Shown here piece after piece: positions 23,100 to 33,535 of a DNA stretch of 64,000 nucleotides. The notes beneath the pieces are model-generated. The model ran no database searches. It saw only the letters and a list, made by a program, of their open reading frames with translations, and was not told where the DNA came from. Each line of letters opens with the position of its first letter. The stretch's first letter is position 1. The position numbers and the translations under genes are program-made. Source of the stretch: Schistocerca nitens (Eukaryota; Arthropoda; Insecta; Orthoptera; Acrididae). The stretch covers positions 541,003,602-541,067,601 of the forward strand of contig NC_064616.1 in NCBI RefSeq assembly GCF_023898315.1, read 5' to 3'.

Positions 23100-23412
23100 G
23101 AAGAACGTAAGGAATGGGTGGTTATGGCTTCGTCCCATGAATATCGAAAGACGGTGAGAACAGTTTTCGCCTTATGTCCATAAAAAACGGGTAATAATAC
23201 ATTTCAGCATCAGCTGAAGAATATGCAAGATGAAAATTTCAAAACGTAATATCTTTTTACGGGAGTACAACACAAGAAGCGAAGGTGATCTATAGTGATG
23301 AAGTAAGTTCAACTAGTGCACAGTCATTGTTTTAAAGGAGAACTTTTTACTGAACTTACTGCCTCCTATTTGTGCCCTTGGTTTTTTAAGTTTTACAAAT
23401 AATTTCCTCTGA
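23100..23412. other. No feature recognised
   Basis: AT-rich sequence between two dispersed repeats; nothing readable as a gene. Confidence 0.3.
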
Positions 23413-23513
23413 GGATGCATGATACTTGCTTTCCACACCCTCGTCAGGCATCCTCAATTTTATAAATGGGACCTGTACTATAGAAGACGCCGGCGGCCAT
23501 TTGCAGCAACAAG
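23413..23513 (+). repeat. Dispersed repeat P, copy 2
   Basis: Matches 11,152-11,257 in the same orientation. Both start around GATGCATG.TACTTGCTTTCC and run to a CATTTGCAGCAAC-like end. Confidence 0.5.
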
Positions 23514-24194
23514 CATCAATACTCAAACTAAGGTTTTATTCGGTGGTTTTGATCAAGTTAGAATTAGAATATCATTATAATGAAGTTTTAATACCACCTT
23601 ACAGAGTTTATTAAATGAAAAATGCCCATGAGTGGGACATAGACAGGTGATTAACTGAAATACGCGTACCAAATATTCTGTGAAATGATAAGGGAATATG
23701 GTGTGGCTGGGAGAAGTCACTGTAACATATTTATATAATAACACAATCACATTCATTCAATAAACATTACCATCTCAAATATTCCCTCTCACTTATCACG
23801 GAATGCTGGCGTGATACAAATAGTATCATATCTAAGTAAACTTAGTTAAACATCCGGCTAACATGTGCCGTGAATCGACAATGACTACCGCCTGCACATT
23901 TCAATCACACACACTAACATTCACTCTATTCCTTTTATCTAACAGATAAACGAGGAAGGTTCCCATACACCAAGTGGGACAACATTGGGAGAGAGCACAT
24001 GGTTCCAACTGTAACTTTAATTCGGGCAAGTCCCGTCTTCACGTTTAACTAACTCCGCGAGTTTTACTGGATATTATGAAGGAACAATTAAATCACACGC
24101 GTGAATTTACGTAGAAGATCCAGCTCGATCACGAAATGTGATTACGTCGAGCTGAAGCTTCTCACCAAGAAATGCACGGGGTCTGCGGACCACG
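23514..24194. other. No gene; possible internal edge of an LTR element
   Basis: No gene recognised. On the minus strand the sequence immediately inside the LTR-like segment (24,195 downward) reads CGTGGTCCGCAGACCCC. Its TGG could begin a primer-binding site, so part of this stretch may be internal DNA of a decayed LTR element. Confidence 0.25.
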
Positions 24195-24946
24195 TGTTAC
24201 CAATCTCTCCACAATCAGTGGTCAATAAACACATTTAAATAAAATACACTTTGCATATATACTTCACACTCACATTGAAATGCAAATTGAGCAATTCTGA
24301 GTATTACTCGGCAATGAGCGCCTGTTCATTCCCAAGTGCAGTGAACACAAATTCCCATGAAATTACTTGGCAAAAGAAATCATCTCACTATCTCTTCTAA
24401 CCGAGATGATTCTAGGAAATACCATAGTGGCTTTCCTCAGCAGGGAAGCTGCTTCCAAGTTCAAAGTGAACATGGAATTCTAAATCTTCGCTAACTATCG
24501 GACCGATAGAGCAGAGCGTGCTTACTCACTCAGGTCTTCCCAGCAACAACCCCTATACGGTCTCCCTCGTCCGGGTCCACACATCGTGGCCGCAAGGACT
24601 CAGAGATACCGCACACGGTTATTTGCCAACCTAACGAGCGCTAATGACGCGCGTGGAGCTTATGCCTCTCTGGTCCAGTGCAGTCGCGCTCTACTAGATT
24701 CGAGGTTGGCTACACTCCCACTATGCCTATAGCACACCCACAGCCGACATCTCACGCATACGTCATCATACGTTCGCATTCACACTTTGCAGACAATTAC
24801 CATATCTAATATTAAAATGATCGTCTATATTTAAATAACCCTATCTTACTAATTATCATCAGGCTCTTCCCTGAGTGTCGGAAGGGCACTCAGGTGTCTT
24901 TAGTTGTGGGGTCGAGCCATGTAGCGACTTACATGGAGCCGTTACA
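24195..24946 (-). repeat. Dispersed repeat Q, copy 2: possible LTR
   Basis: The right part (24,510-24,946) matches 11,540-11,936. The full segment can be bounded as TG (24,195) to CA (24,946), about 752 bp. A TGG-starting sequence lies two bases beyond its left edge, as a primer site would after a 5' LTR read on the minus strand. No coding sequence and no target duplication were found, so LTR status is inference. Confidence 0.4.
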
Positions 24947-25792
24947 AGGAGAAAGGCAGTTTATTGAACTTCTGAGAGTCATCACGAAGTGGTAAGTGTC
25001 GTCGCTTTTAGTGATGTCTTGGTGTGTATTCATCACAGCTAATTTGTCCTTTTCGAGCTTTAAAACTTCTTCTTCAATGTTTTGCCCACTGCCTTTCTTA
25101 TTTTTTCTTAGTGATGCCCTACTTTAAAACATACTGTCCTCTGCTAAGAACGCTTTTCCTTCCCACATGCATACTATCATGCTTTACATGAATGAACACG
25201 TAAGAAATTAATAATATGTGTTTGTGTTGTGCGGTGAGGGGGGAGGGTGCATAAACGTGCAGAAATAGATGATATGTGCCACAACACTACACACAGTGGT
25301 TCATGCAACATGGGCTATACTAATACACTATAATCACTTCATGTTAATAGATAAACCTTTCTAATTAATGACAGGCTAGCAGAGAGAGAGTATTTCTGTT
25401 TAGGGTTGATTTTGTAACTGTTCCACCACATAAATGTTAAGGAACATATCCACAAAATGAAATAAAAGCTGAACTGTTTTCCGTGTTCAGTGAGAGCTAT
25501 TGACGAAAACAACATTGTGAGTGACAGATCTTGATTAACAGCTGGTGTGATATTTCTTATAAAACAGACGGGAGACATGTGGTGTGTTTACTGCAGAACC
25601 TGAAGTGTAGCTCCACCAGAACGCACCGGCCGCCGGCTCAAGTGAGGAATATTGGGAATTCTGGCTGTGGTCTGCGCTGCACGGGTCGGTTATTACTGTA
25701 CCATATCTTCCCCCGGCCGCCGAGCCAGTGTGAACACTGCAATGCAAAACAACAGGTTTGCCATCGAGGCGCGTCCTAGCCAGCCTTAGCCC
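24947..25792. other. No feature recognised
   Basis: Low-complexity AT-rich sequence with a GC-richer patch at about 25,610-25,780. No coding or RNA feature is supported. Confidence 0.3.
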
Positions 25793-25917
25793 GAACGGTC
25801 ATAAAAACACAGGTGCTGCCAAAGGTGTTTCGCCGCTATCCAGTTAGTGCCAATCGCGCAACAATGATTTCATTATTCTTTTGGTTCAGTTTTCACATTT
25901 TTGTATCACTTTGAATT
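25793..25917 (+). repeat. Dispersed repeat S, copy 2
   Basis: Direct copy of 22,972-23,099, separated from it by about 2.7 kb. Similarity ends near TTGAATTTAG. Confidence 0.5.
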
Positions 25918-26044
25918 TAGAATTCCATTAATTTTGAGGCCCATCACGTCTCGTCCTGGCGCGCAGGGTGAACACACTCTTAAAATGACGTAGTGGCGAC
26001 CAGCTGCAGATGTCGCTGTGGGAGCTGCACTCAAGAAGCCACTT

Positions 26045-26288
26045 TTTGCAGTATGCTGTTAGCCTGTTCACACAGCGTGACAGATTATCAACACTCTTGG
26101 TCCACGTTCGATTCCCGGTTGAGTTGGGGGATTTTCTCCGCCATGGACTCGGTGTTGTGCTGTCATCATCATCCTATCATCCTCAGCGACTGAAGGTCGA
26201 CAAAGTGGCGTCAAATTGAAAGACCGGCACCCGCCGACCGTTCTGCCCGACAGGGGGCCTTAGCAATACGAATAAATAAATAAATAAA
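26045..26288 (+). repeat. SINE-like repeat (type E) with AATA tail
   Basis: An A-box-like start (TTAGCCTGTTCACACAGCG) and a B box (CGTTCGATTCCCGG, about 26,105-26,118) are followed by a body with GGGGGATTTTCTCCGCC and TCATCATCATCC, then a tail of ATAAATAAATAAATAA. This is the architecture of a tRNA-derived SINE. A close variant of the B-box region and following GGGGATTTTCTC motif recurs in the SINE at 33.5 kb. Confidence 0.6.
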
Positions 26289-27193
26289 CACTGTCCGCAA
26301 ACCCTATTCCCCAATGTTAACTTCAGAGCTCGGGGAAAGCAACAAAGTTGCCAGTTTCACAAACAGTGATAATGAACGCATTCTAAGCACCGCGAGGGAA
26401 AATCAAAGGTATCCGAAGCGTGCTCATCTCATAGGAAGAACTCCTTCTCTTATTGGCGCGAAGTGGGAGAAGTGACGATATGATGCTAGTGGCTGGTAAT
26501 AATTACTGGTATATGACGAGCGGTGGATCACAACAGCGAACACATCACTACCTGCATTGCTCTATTCTGCCAGTATTACTTCGGCTGTCAAAAACACCCA
26601 CGGGTTATTCCAGGAAGAAAGAGAAATGGATGAAGAAGGGATGCGACTGGAGCATACATCATTTTATTCTGACCTAATCTGATGTTTTCACCGTAATGTT
26701 GGGATATCACTGATGCTATCTTGGATACAGAGAGTGCTTTTGCTAGCACTAATTATGTTTCTGTGTTTTCCATTAATTGCCTAAGTCCTTTAAGATAAAT
26801 AAAAATCAGCCAGATTGGATCCTTTGGAAATGACATGGCCAATTTCCTTCTGAATCTTTGCACTCTCAGGGTTCCAGTATCAAAGTAGTTTTGATTATTC
26901 TCTCTTTCCTCCCTTCAGAAAACCCTCACACATATATCTCTCTCATTTTCTCTGTCTGTGTAGACGGAGTAAGTGTCCTGTGACCATACACAGGGTTTGT
27001 TTCGTCACTAGAAATAAATAACTAGTATAAGAAAGGTTACTTGTGATAGAGTTTCTACATGTCGCCACTTCTTACTTTATTGTGGTTCCACCTAACGTCT
27101 ACTTGGTAGAGAAGGAATATCATATTCAATGTGATTTTCAGACCACAATGCCATTATACCTTCTTCACTTGGAGTAGCCAGAAGAGAATAGAA
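26289..27193. other. No feature recognised
   Basis: Mixed-composition sequence with no readable gene. It ends where the 1.2-kb inverted repeat begins. Confidence 0.3.
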
Positions 27194-28400
27194 TCTGCCT
27201 CTTCCTATCAAAGAACATCGGCAGAAGTTGGAATCGAACCGAGACCAATATCATATGAAACTATCGTCAGTCCAACAGACCACCAAAACCCTCTTCTCTA
27301 AGACTCATTTCTCTATCATAACACCGTTGCAGCACACAAGATGAGAATTCTGACACACAGGCTCCCTGTAGTGGTTTGCAGGATGTTCAGTACATTCATT
27401 TACTTGGTTGATCGAATCGCTATGAACTAGCTGCCTTGGCTACCCAGTGCATACATTCGACTCTGTTTTGTAATCACAGATTTAAAATAACGTAACTGCC
27501 ATCTACACACAACTGCCAACAGTGTAGGATGCAGAAATTTAAATAGGAAGTGTTCCTTTCCATTTGAGCTACTCCATTGCGCTATCTGTTTGTTGAAACC
27601 ATCGTGCAGTGCAAAAGAAACGCTGTAACTGTCTGTCTCTCAGAAGTCTAGATCCGGCCATATGCATTATCTCACAGCACTGTGGAATGCCGAAGTTCTG
27701 GAGGAACTGTTGTTCACTTCCAGTGGTGCTGTAGCTACGTCACAGCTAGTAGCGTAACGGAAAGCGTCGCGCACTGTTGATAAGACGTCGCGTGTTCTAT
27801 TACATTCGCTACTGCATTTTTTTAAAACGCAATTCTGCTGTCTGTTGAAGTTGTTCTTTTCAGGTTTAATAGACGGCCAGGCAGCAGATGCGTCTCGAAG
27901 CTTTTGTATTATGTATGGGGAGAGCGCATCGTGCCAAAATCGTCAGAAAAGTATTTTCTATATTAGCTGTATTCTGGTAGTGGCATTTTATTCTTCTTCA
28001 AACCTTGTTTCACAGCTTTAACTCAGAACAAGTTTTCTACATGCATGTAATCAATAAACTGCATGTGCATTGTCAGACTGTTATAGACAACATCAGAGAA
28101 TTCGCATATATCGTTGATGATTAATTTCTCTCTCATGTTTAGTAATGTTTTAACAACACTATAAGAAACCGTACGAAAACTGTGCACTGTATTGTAAGAA
28201 ATGAAATAAAACTACCCACGATAACCTTACGACGAAAGTAAGTCTGTTATAACAAAACTGAGTATCTGTAGTGCCTCTATCTGCACGAATTAGTAAAACA
28301 CTGCTCACTTATATTTCGATTGGGTCTGTGTTTAAATGGTATGCTGTGTCATACTCAACAGGTATGCAAACGTGGCATTCCATAAATAATGTTACGTATT
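27194..28400 (+). repeat. Left arm of a 1.2-kb inverted repeat
   Basis: The arm is about 1,207 bp. Its reverse complement recurs at 41,027-42,240, collinear along the whole length with scattered substitutions and small indels; I judge about 95% identity by eye. The outer end begins TCTGCCTCTTCCTATCAAAG, and the inner end is GTTACGTATT. Near the outer end the minus strand carries a B-box-like CTCGGTTCGATTCCAAC, so the unit may include an old tRNA-derived piece. No protein is encoded. Confidence 0.9.
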
Positions 28401-29148
28401 GCTTATCGATGTTTGATCTGACTGCTTGCAGCTCTTACTCAGAAGGGATAAAAACGTTACATTCAGCGCGGCTGGAACCGCGAACCATAAGAGTTGTGTT
28501 TTCACAGGTCATCACGTTAACACAGAGCTAGCGGATAGATATGGTTGCGCCTTCCTCTTACGAGGCTAATAGTGGTTAGAACTCGTAAACCGCTATTTAC
28601 AGGACGAGATTAGTTGCGATTGCCACGTTCAATGACTTTGCTGGGCTGAAAACCCTAAATTTACAATCTTCTGTTACACCTCAAGCGATAACAACTCAGG
28701 TTATTCAATGGAAATGACACGAGAAATCAAGTGAACTTTGAGGCTTAATTCCGTGCACACCAGGAAGTAACTGGTCGATCACAGAGTTGCCAAACATACC
28801 TTGCGTTGTTACCAAATCTCAGTTACATTCCCAGCAGGAAGAAGACGAACCGATGTGATCCTACAGCGGGCTGGGAAGTGACCATAGCTGGTGCCTCAAA
28901 GACGCGGCTGCTACGGCCTTGAATACGTAATGCATCTGATTCGCATTTCTGTAACTAGGTTTAAGGACTGGAGCTTAGTTACTAATAATACTCAGAACTG
29001 ACTGCTACAAAGCATCGTAAATCAGCAACTCTTATAGATGTTTTTATATTTCTTTCGTAATTGTGCTCAAAACTAAGAAACTCATTCACGGACGTTTTCG
29101 TGCCTCGCCGATAGTCGAGCACAACAAACAAATAAAAATAAATAGAGA
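28401..29148. other. No feature recognised
   Basis: No gene recognised. The open frame at 28,271-28,531 crosses the inner edge of the inverted-repeat arm and looks fortuitous. Confidence 0.3.
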
Positions 29149-29149
29149 A

Positions 29150-29187
<38 letters not shown>

Positions 29188-29214
29188 GGAGAGAGAGGGA
29201 GAGAGAGGGAGAGA

Positions 29215-29259
<45 letters not shown>
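29149..29259. repeat. Compound microsatellite (TG)n-(AG)n
   Basis: About ten TG units are followed by about 90 bases of AG repeats, with regular GGGAGAGA interruptions at about eight-base-multiple spacing (29,186-29,221). Frames across it give Arg-Glu repeats and are not genes. Confidence 0.95.
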
Positions 29260-29261
<2 letters not shown>

Positions 29262-30469
29262 GGTAAAAAATTGTTGTAAAGAAATTGAATACTGGTATGT
29301 AAAGATATCTTTCATTAAAATGACTCTTTCCACATCATTTTTCAACATCTCTAGTTCAATCAAGTACAAGTAAAATAAGAGCCCTGTTCCTTAAGACGGC
29401 TATCAGTTCATCAAATAAAATAAAATTTTCTAATGTAAGTAAGTTTACTGGTGACAGTATTTCTGTGTACCCTGACCTCCACCTATGTCATTTTCCAACG
29501 TAAACCGGCTCTGCCCAGTTTGTAATGAAGGAACGTGATGTTTAATGCGAATTCTGGATTGTAACAGCTTTCTCTTGAGGTTACCAGAGGTAAAGTAAAT
29601 CTGTTTGTGCCTCTTAAAAGTAAATACCTGAACCCACGCATTGCACTTGTGATAGTTCGTTCCACCAGACCATTGTGGCCACATTTCCCAGCCCCAGGAG
29701 TGTGCTGTAATGGATGATGTGCTTAGCTTAATAAACTAGTCACGGTGGAAAAAAACGCGAGTTTATTAAATGGTTAAGCAGAAGCAAGCTTCTGACGTGG
29801 AGATTATGCTATTCTCATGTCAGCAGGATGTAAAGACTCTTCTAGGCGTCATAGCCTCGATTAGAAGCCATTTTGAAATTATCACTAGTTCATGAAATTT
29901 CTTAGTTCGAGAAAATCCACTGTGAAGTGTGAGGTTACCGGATAATTCGATTATCCCCGTCATTATTACTATTATTTTCTTCATACCGCTGCTGGAACAC
30001 ATGTTCTTGAAGATCATTTAAGTCCTTTTGGTCATTATAGAAGTAGTTTTCATGTTAATATCAAACATCAGCAATTACTCGTAGATCACATTAAAACTAA
30101 AGTAATTCATGAAGACGTTACTTGATAACGAAATCGCGCTGCCTTTCTTCATTTACTTGCGCCTAGAAATGGCTGTCGAATACTGCCAAACCAAAAGCCA
30201 AGGGATCTTACTGCCTTCCAATATACGTCGCTGTCGGTTCTTCCATATGATTTGGTCGACGTGACCTGTTTCAAGTAGTGTATGACACAGAATGTTTTAG
30301 AAAATCAATTGTTTTCCTTTGCAATAAACAGAAAGATTTTCATTCTAAGCTATCCAAGTCCAAAATTTTCGCAATATTAGTTCAAATTTAATATTCGCTT
30401 CCATAATGTAAGGAAAGTGTTTCACAGTTGCAAAACCCGCATCCGACTCACTTAGTCGCTGGCCATAAA
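29260..30469. other. No feature recognised
   Basis: AT-rich sequence with short open frames on both strands that resemble nothing known. Confidence 0.3.
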
Positions 30470-30694
30470 TTCTAGCTTAAAGCCGGCCGCGGTGGTCTAG
30501 CGGTTCTGGCGCTGCAGTCCGGAACCGCGGGACTGCTACGGTCGCAGGTTCGAATCCTGCCTCGGGCATGGGTGTGTGTGATGTCGTTAGGTTAGTTAGG
30601 TTTAAGTAGTTCTAAGTTCTAGGGGACTTATGACCTAAGATGTTGAGTCCCATAGTGCTCAGAGCCATTTGAACCATTTTTTTCTAGCTCAAAG
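30470..30694 (+). repeat. tRNA-derived SINE (type A) with target-site duplication
   Basis: The body (about 30,483-30,681) begins GCCGGCCGCGGTGGTCTAGC, has the B box GGTTCGAATCC, and ends GAGCCATTTGAACCATTTTT. It is flanked by TTCTAGCTTAAAG (30,470-30,482) and TTCTAGCTCAAAG (30,682-30,694), a 13-bp duplication with one mismatch. It is the least diverged full-length type A copy here. Confidence 0.9.
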
Positions 30695-31301
30695 TGACGC
30701 CAGTTTAAGTAACCTAATGTAGCGAAGACTGTTTGCCAGTGCTATTTCTCACCGGAAAATATGCAATTCACTCATTGGGCTCCATAAGTACTGTGTATGC
30801 AATGCATACGGATTGTAGAATTTAGTGGTGCTCTCTCTTCCACTTCAGTGTACAATATGCCTGACCTAAACGGGCCCTTTATCATTACAGGCCCTTGGCT
30901 GTGCAACATCATATTGACAACAGTAATGTGCTTATACTGACAACCTCATTGTTCGTTTTATCCGATTTTGTAATAATTTAAGTAAAACAACATGACCTTC
31001 GAGTGGGAGACATTTCGTCCCCTTTTTCGTTGTGTGAAATTGGTCAGTAAGCTTTTTGCCTTCGAACCAGCGAAATGCGGCAGAGTACGGCTGGTAAACG
31101 ATTTACAAACCACGATTTAGTGCCGTTAACACGATTTCTTTAAACATTGGCGTAGCTGAAGGAATTTAGTTTCTTCGTAAATCGTCTTATGCAGCAACGT
31201 TCACAGATATCTCAAATAGGAAAAGCTCTTTAACCAGGTACGAAGGTTGTAAAACAAACTTCCCACAGTTTGTGTAATGTTGATCTTTTCGTCTCATAGC
31301 A
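30695..31301. other. No feature recognised
   Basis: AT-rich intervening sequence without readable genes. Confidence 0.3.
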
Positions 31302-31515
31302 GTTATTGCGTAATTCCAGTTATTGACAGTCTATTCGTGAGCATGCTCGCATTCAGTGGAGTGAAACCTATCACAGAAGCAAGCAAAACACTAATATTTC
31401 TAGCACCATGCACAACACATAAACTAAATCTCCCTGCACTGACGTGTTGTCCGATATATTGCACGGAAAACATATCTGATTCATGTTGCTAAATACAGCT
31501 CTATCAGATGTCAAT
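31302..31515 (-). repeat. Inverted duplicate of 32,474-32,687 (left copy)
   Basis: These 214 bp equal the reverse complement of 32,474-32,687, which is also 214 bp, with only about five mismatches that I can see. The right copy includes the last third of the ORF at 32,247-32,618. The open frame on the plus strand here (31,277-31,492) is the antisense of that ORF and not a separate gene. Confidence 0.9.
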
Positions 31516-31628
31516 ATATTTCTGTTTCCTCTCTCTGTCTCTCTCTCTCTCTTTAATAAAAATAAAAAGAGAGAGAGACAGAGAGAGGAAACAGAAATAT
31601 ATTGACATCTGATAGAGCTGTATTTAGC
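31488..31628. repeat. 141-bp palindrome with purine/pyrimidine tracts
   Basis: The left arm starts GCTAAATACAGCTCTATCAG and ends in a CT-rich tract. The right arm is its reverse complement, perfect over about 60 bases, with an AT-rich centre of about 15-20 bases near 31,557. A single strand would fold into a long hairpin. The arms overlap the 214-bp inverted duplication. Another piece of the GA-rich arm with the adjoining GGAAAC block recurs at 32,812-32,850. Confidence 0.95.
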
Positions 31629-31918
31629 GTGGGAATCATTGGTAGAAAACGAGTTTCACACCAATGGGTACCGTACTGATAAATATTCAAAATAATTATC
31701 AACCTAAGTCTGCATTCATCCACAAATTGAGGCGTATTTGTAATATTGAAGCTAGACTAGGTACCCTTGTCTTCCTTGAGTTGGCATTGGAAGACGTTTA
31801 CACACACGTATACGAGGGTAATCCCAAGGGTAAAGTCTCCTAAGGGACACGCAAGGACCAACGCAGGCACAAACAAGAGGACCTTAATGATCATGGCAAG
31901 CAGAAACCTCAGTGTTGG
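31629..31918. other. No feature recognised
   Basis: Sequence between the palindrome and the tRNA-like repeat; nothing gene-like. Confidence 0.3.
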
Positions 31919-32215
31919 GTGCATGGTGGCAAGGTGATAAAGAGCAAGGCTATGGATACGAAGGTCTTAGGTTCGATCCCTCACCAGTCCCACGATTTTT
32001 ATGTGCCGTTTTACACATATTTCCCCTGGGGCAGTGTTTGTTGTGAAAAATGCCGAGTTGCATTGTGGTCCGAAAGCAACGTAAAACTGTAGGTTCCCCT
32101 ATTAACTGGCTAGGTAAGTCAACTCAAAGGTCGGATGAAAGCAACAGCATACCACCTCCAACAAGACCGTGGCTATTAAAGCACTGTGGTGTTCAAACCA
32201 CTCTTGCGACAGATG
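31919..32215 (+). repeat. Probable tRNA-derived repeat (type F)
   Basis: The left end contains a tRNA-like segment with A-box-like GGTGGCAAGGTGATAAAG and a B box GGTTCGATCCCTC. The body then includes GAGTTGCATTGTGGTCCGAA and CAGCATACCACCTCC. I recall similar sequence as repetitive in locust DNA, which is memory and not a search. Short frames across it (32,050-32,247) are therefore unlikely to be genes. Confidence 0.45.
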
Positions 32216-32246
32216 ACTACTTTACTTTCTATGGGTTCCAAAGCTA

Positions 32247-32618
32247 ATGATCTTCGGGTTATTAACATTTTTGAGTTTTAATGCTGTAGCTTTGATACCA
32301 GTAAATGTAAGTAACCGGCCGAGCACTGTCACCGTTCGAGTGGTCAAAGTGGTAGACGACGATGCTGTCGACCCCAGTTACAATTTTGGTCATGGCTATG
32401 TTTCAGTCGAATACCGCTATGGGCCTTTCTGCGTATTTCAAGATATGCTTTTATACACTTGGTACGCTTCCAAATTGACATCTGATAGAGCTGTATTTAG
32501 CAACATGAATCAGATATGTTTTCCGTGCAATATATCGGACAACACGTCAGTGCAGGGAGATTTCGTTTATGTGTTGTGCATGGTGCTAGAAATATTTGTG
32601 TTTTGCTTGCTTCTGTGA
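32247..32618 (+). CDS. Unrecognised 123-codon ORF with signal-peptide-like start
   Basis: The product is not recognised. It opens at ATG with a hydrophobic stretch (MIFGLLTFLSFNAVALIPV) that looks like a signal peptide, followed by a polar region (VRVVKVVDDDAVDPSYNFG). Four Cys lie in the second half (YGPFCVF, QICFPCN, VLCM), plus one in the very hydrophobic end (VLEIFVFCLLL). Two Asn-X-Ser/Thr sites are present (NVSN, NISDNTS). The shape would suit a small secreted or membrane-anchored insect protein or an exon of one. There is no supporting homology, the last third is duplicated in inverted form at 31.3 kb, and the surroundings are repeats, so a chance frame inside a repeat is equally possible. 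Confidence 0.25.
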   Translation: MIFGLLTFLSFNAVALIPVNVSNRPSTVTVRVVKVVDDDAVDPSYNFGHGYVSVEYRYGPFCVFQDMLLYTWYASKLTSDRAVFSNMNQICFPCNISDNTSVQGDFVYVLCMVLEIFVFCLLL

Positions 32619-32687
32619 TAGGTTTCACCCCACTGAATGCGAGCTAGCTCACGAATAGACTGTCAATAACTGGAATTACGCAATAAC
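32474..32687 (+). repeat. Inverted duplicate of 31,302-31,515 (right copy)
   Basis: 214 bp, partner of 31,302-31,515. It covers codons from about residue 77 of the unrecognised ORF to beyond its stop. Confidence 0.9.
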
Positions 32688-33535
32688 ACACTTAAAAGTT
32701 GTATTTTTGCATTATGTATCCCGATGAAAATAACTGTAAACAGGTTATATGCCAACTTGCTTATTATCGCGCTTCTCGATGCTTTCCTCAAAAAATTAAA
32801 ATAAAAATAAAATGAGAGAGAGAGACAGAGAGAGGAAACATAAATATATTTCAAATATCAGCTCAGTGACGCCATGTTCGTCTCGTGATGTAAAGCAAGG
32901 ATAGTTAATAGGTAATATCTTGTTGTACTAGCGATATGTATGGCTACTGGGTTCTTTGTTTTCTCTCTGCAACCAACTGAAACAGAATTCAGTAACAAAG
33001 TGGTAAGAATACCTACTCAGTGCGCAAATTAAACACTCAGCCATTCTTGGTTATTTTGTTAATCGTCTGTAATGCAGTAAACATCCTTGATTATTGATTT
33101 GTAATTACTAACATTGTTATTGTTATTCGTTACCCCACAACAGCTTTCCTATCACTCACTGCCGCCGATGCTCATAACGAATGGATCTGGATGAATGGAA
33201 TGTGGGATGTTTCGTCACGGAGAATATACACATTTATCTCGGCGTCTTGTGTCAGGGTAACATGAAAATCTCAATAAGAAAAGACGACAATAACACCCAA
33301 CTATTTCTGTCCACTTAACACCATGATCACAGACAAATTGGCGTCTCGTTGTATTTTGATTATAATTCGTTAGCCATTTTGCGACCTCATTTTAATACCT
33401 CGTGGGAGCAGGCATAATTTGTTGCTTTTTGAACACCGAATAATGACACACAAAGATAGTAGATGGAAGGGTACAAAGAAAAAAATTAGACTCATTGGTG
33501 AGGATCCTGTTCATCATAAGAAAACTAAACAAGAG
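32688..33535. other. No gene; fragment of the palindrome arm
   Basis: At 32,800-32,850 a piece reading ATAAAATGAGAGAGAGAG, followed by GAGGAAACATAAATATATT, repeats the right arm of the palindrome at 31.56 kb. The rest is AT-rich with nothing recognised. Confidence 0.4.

Noticed and set aside
29063..29373. Frames encoding Arg-Glu or Ser-Leu repeats
   Set aside because: They are translations of the (AG)n/(TG)n microsatellite.
31277..31492. 71-codon plus-strand frame
   Set aside because: It is antisense to the inverted duplicate of the ORF at 32,247-32,618.
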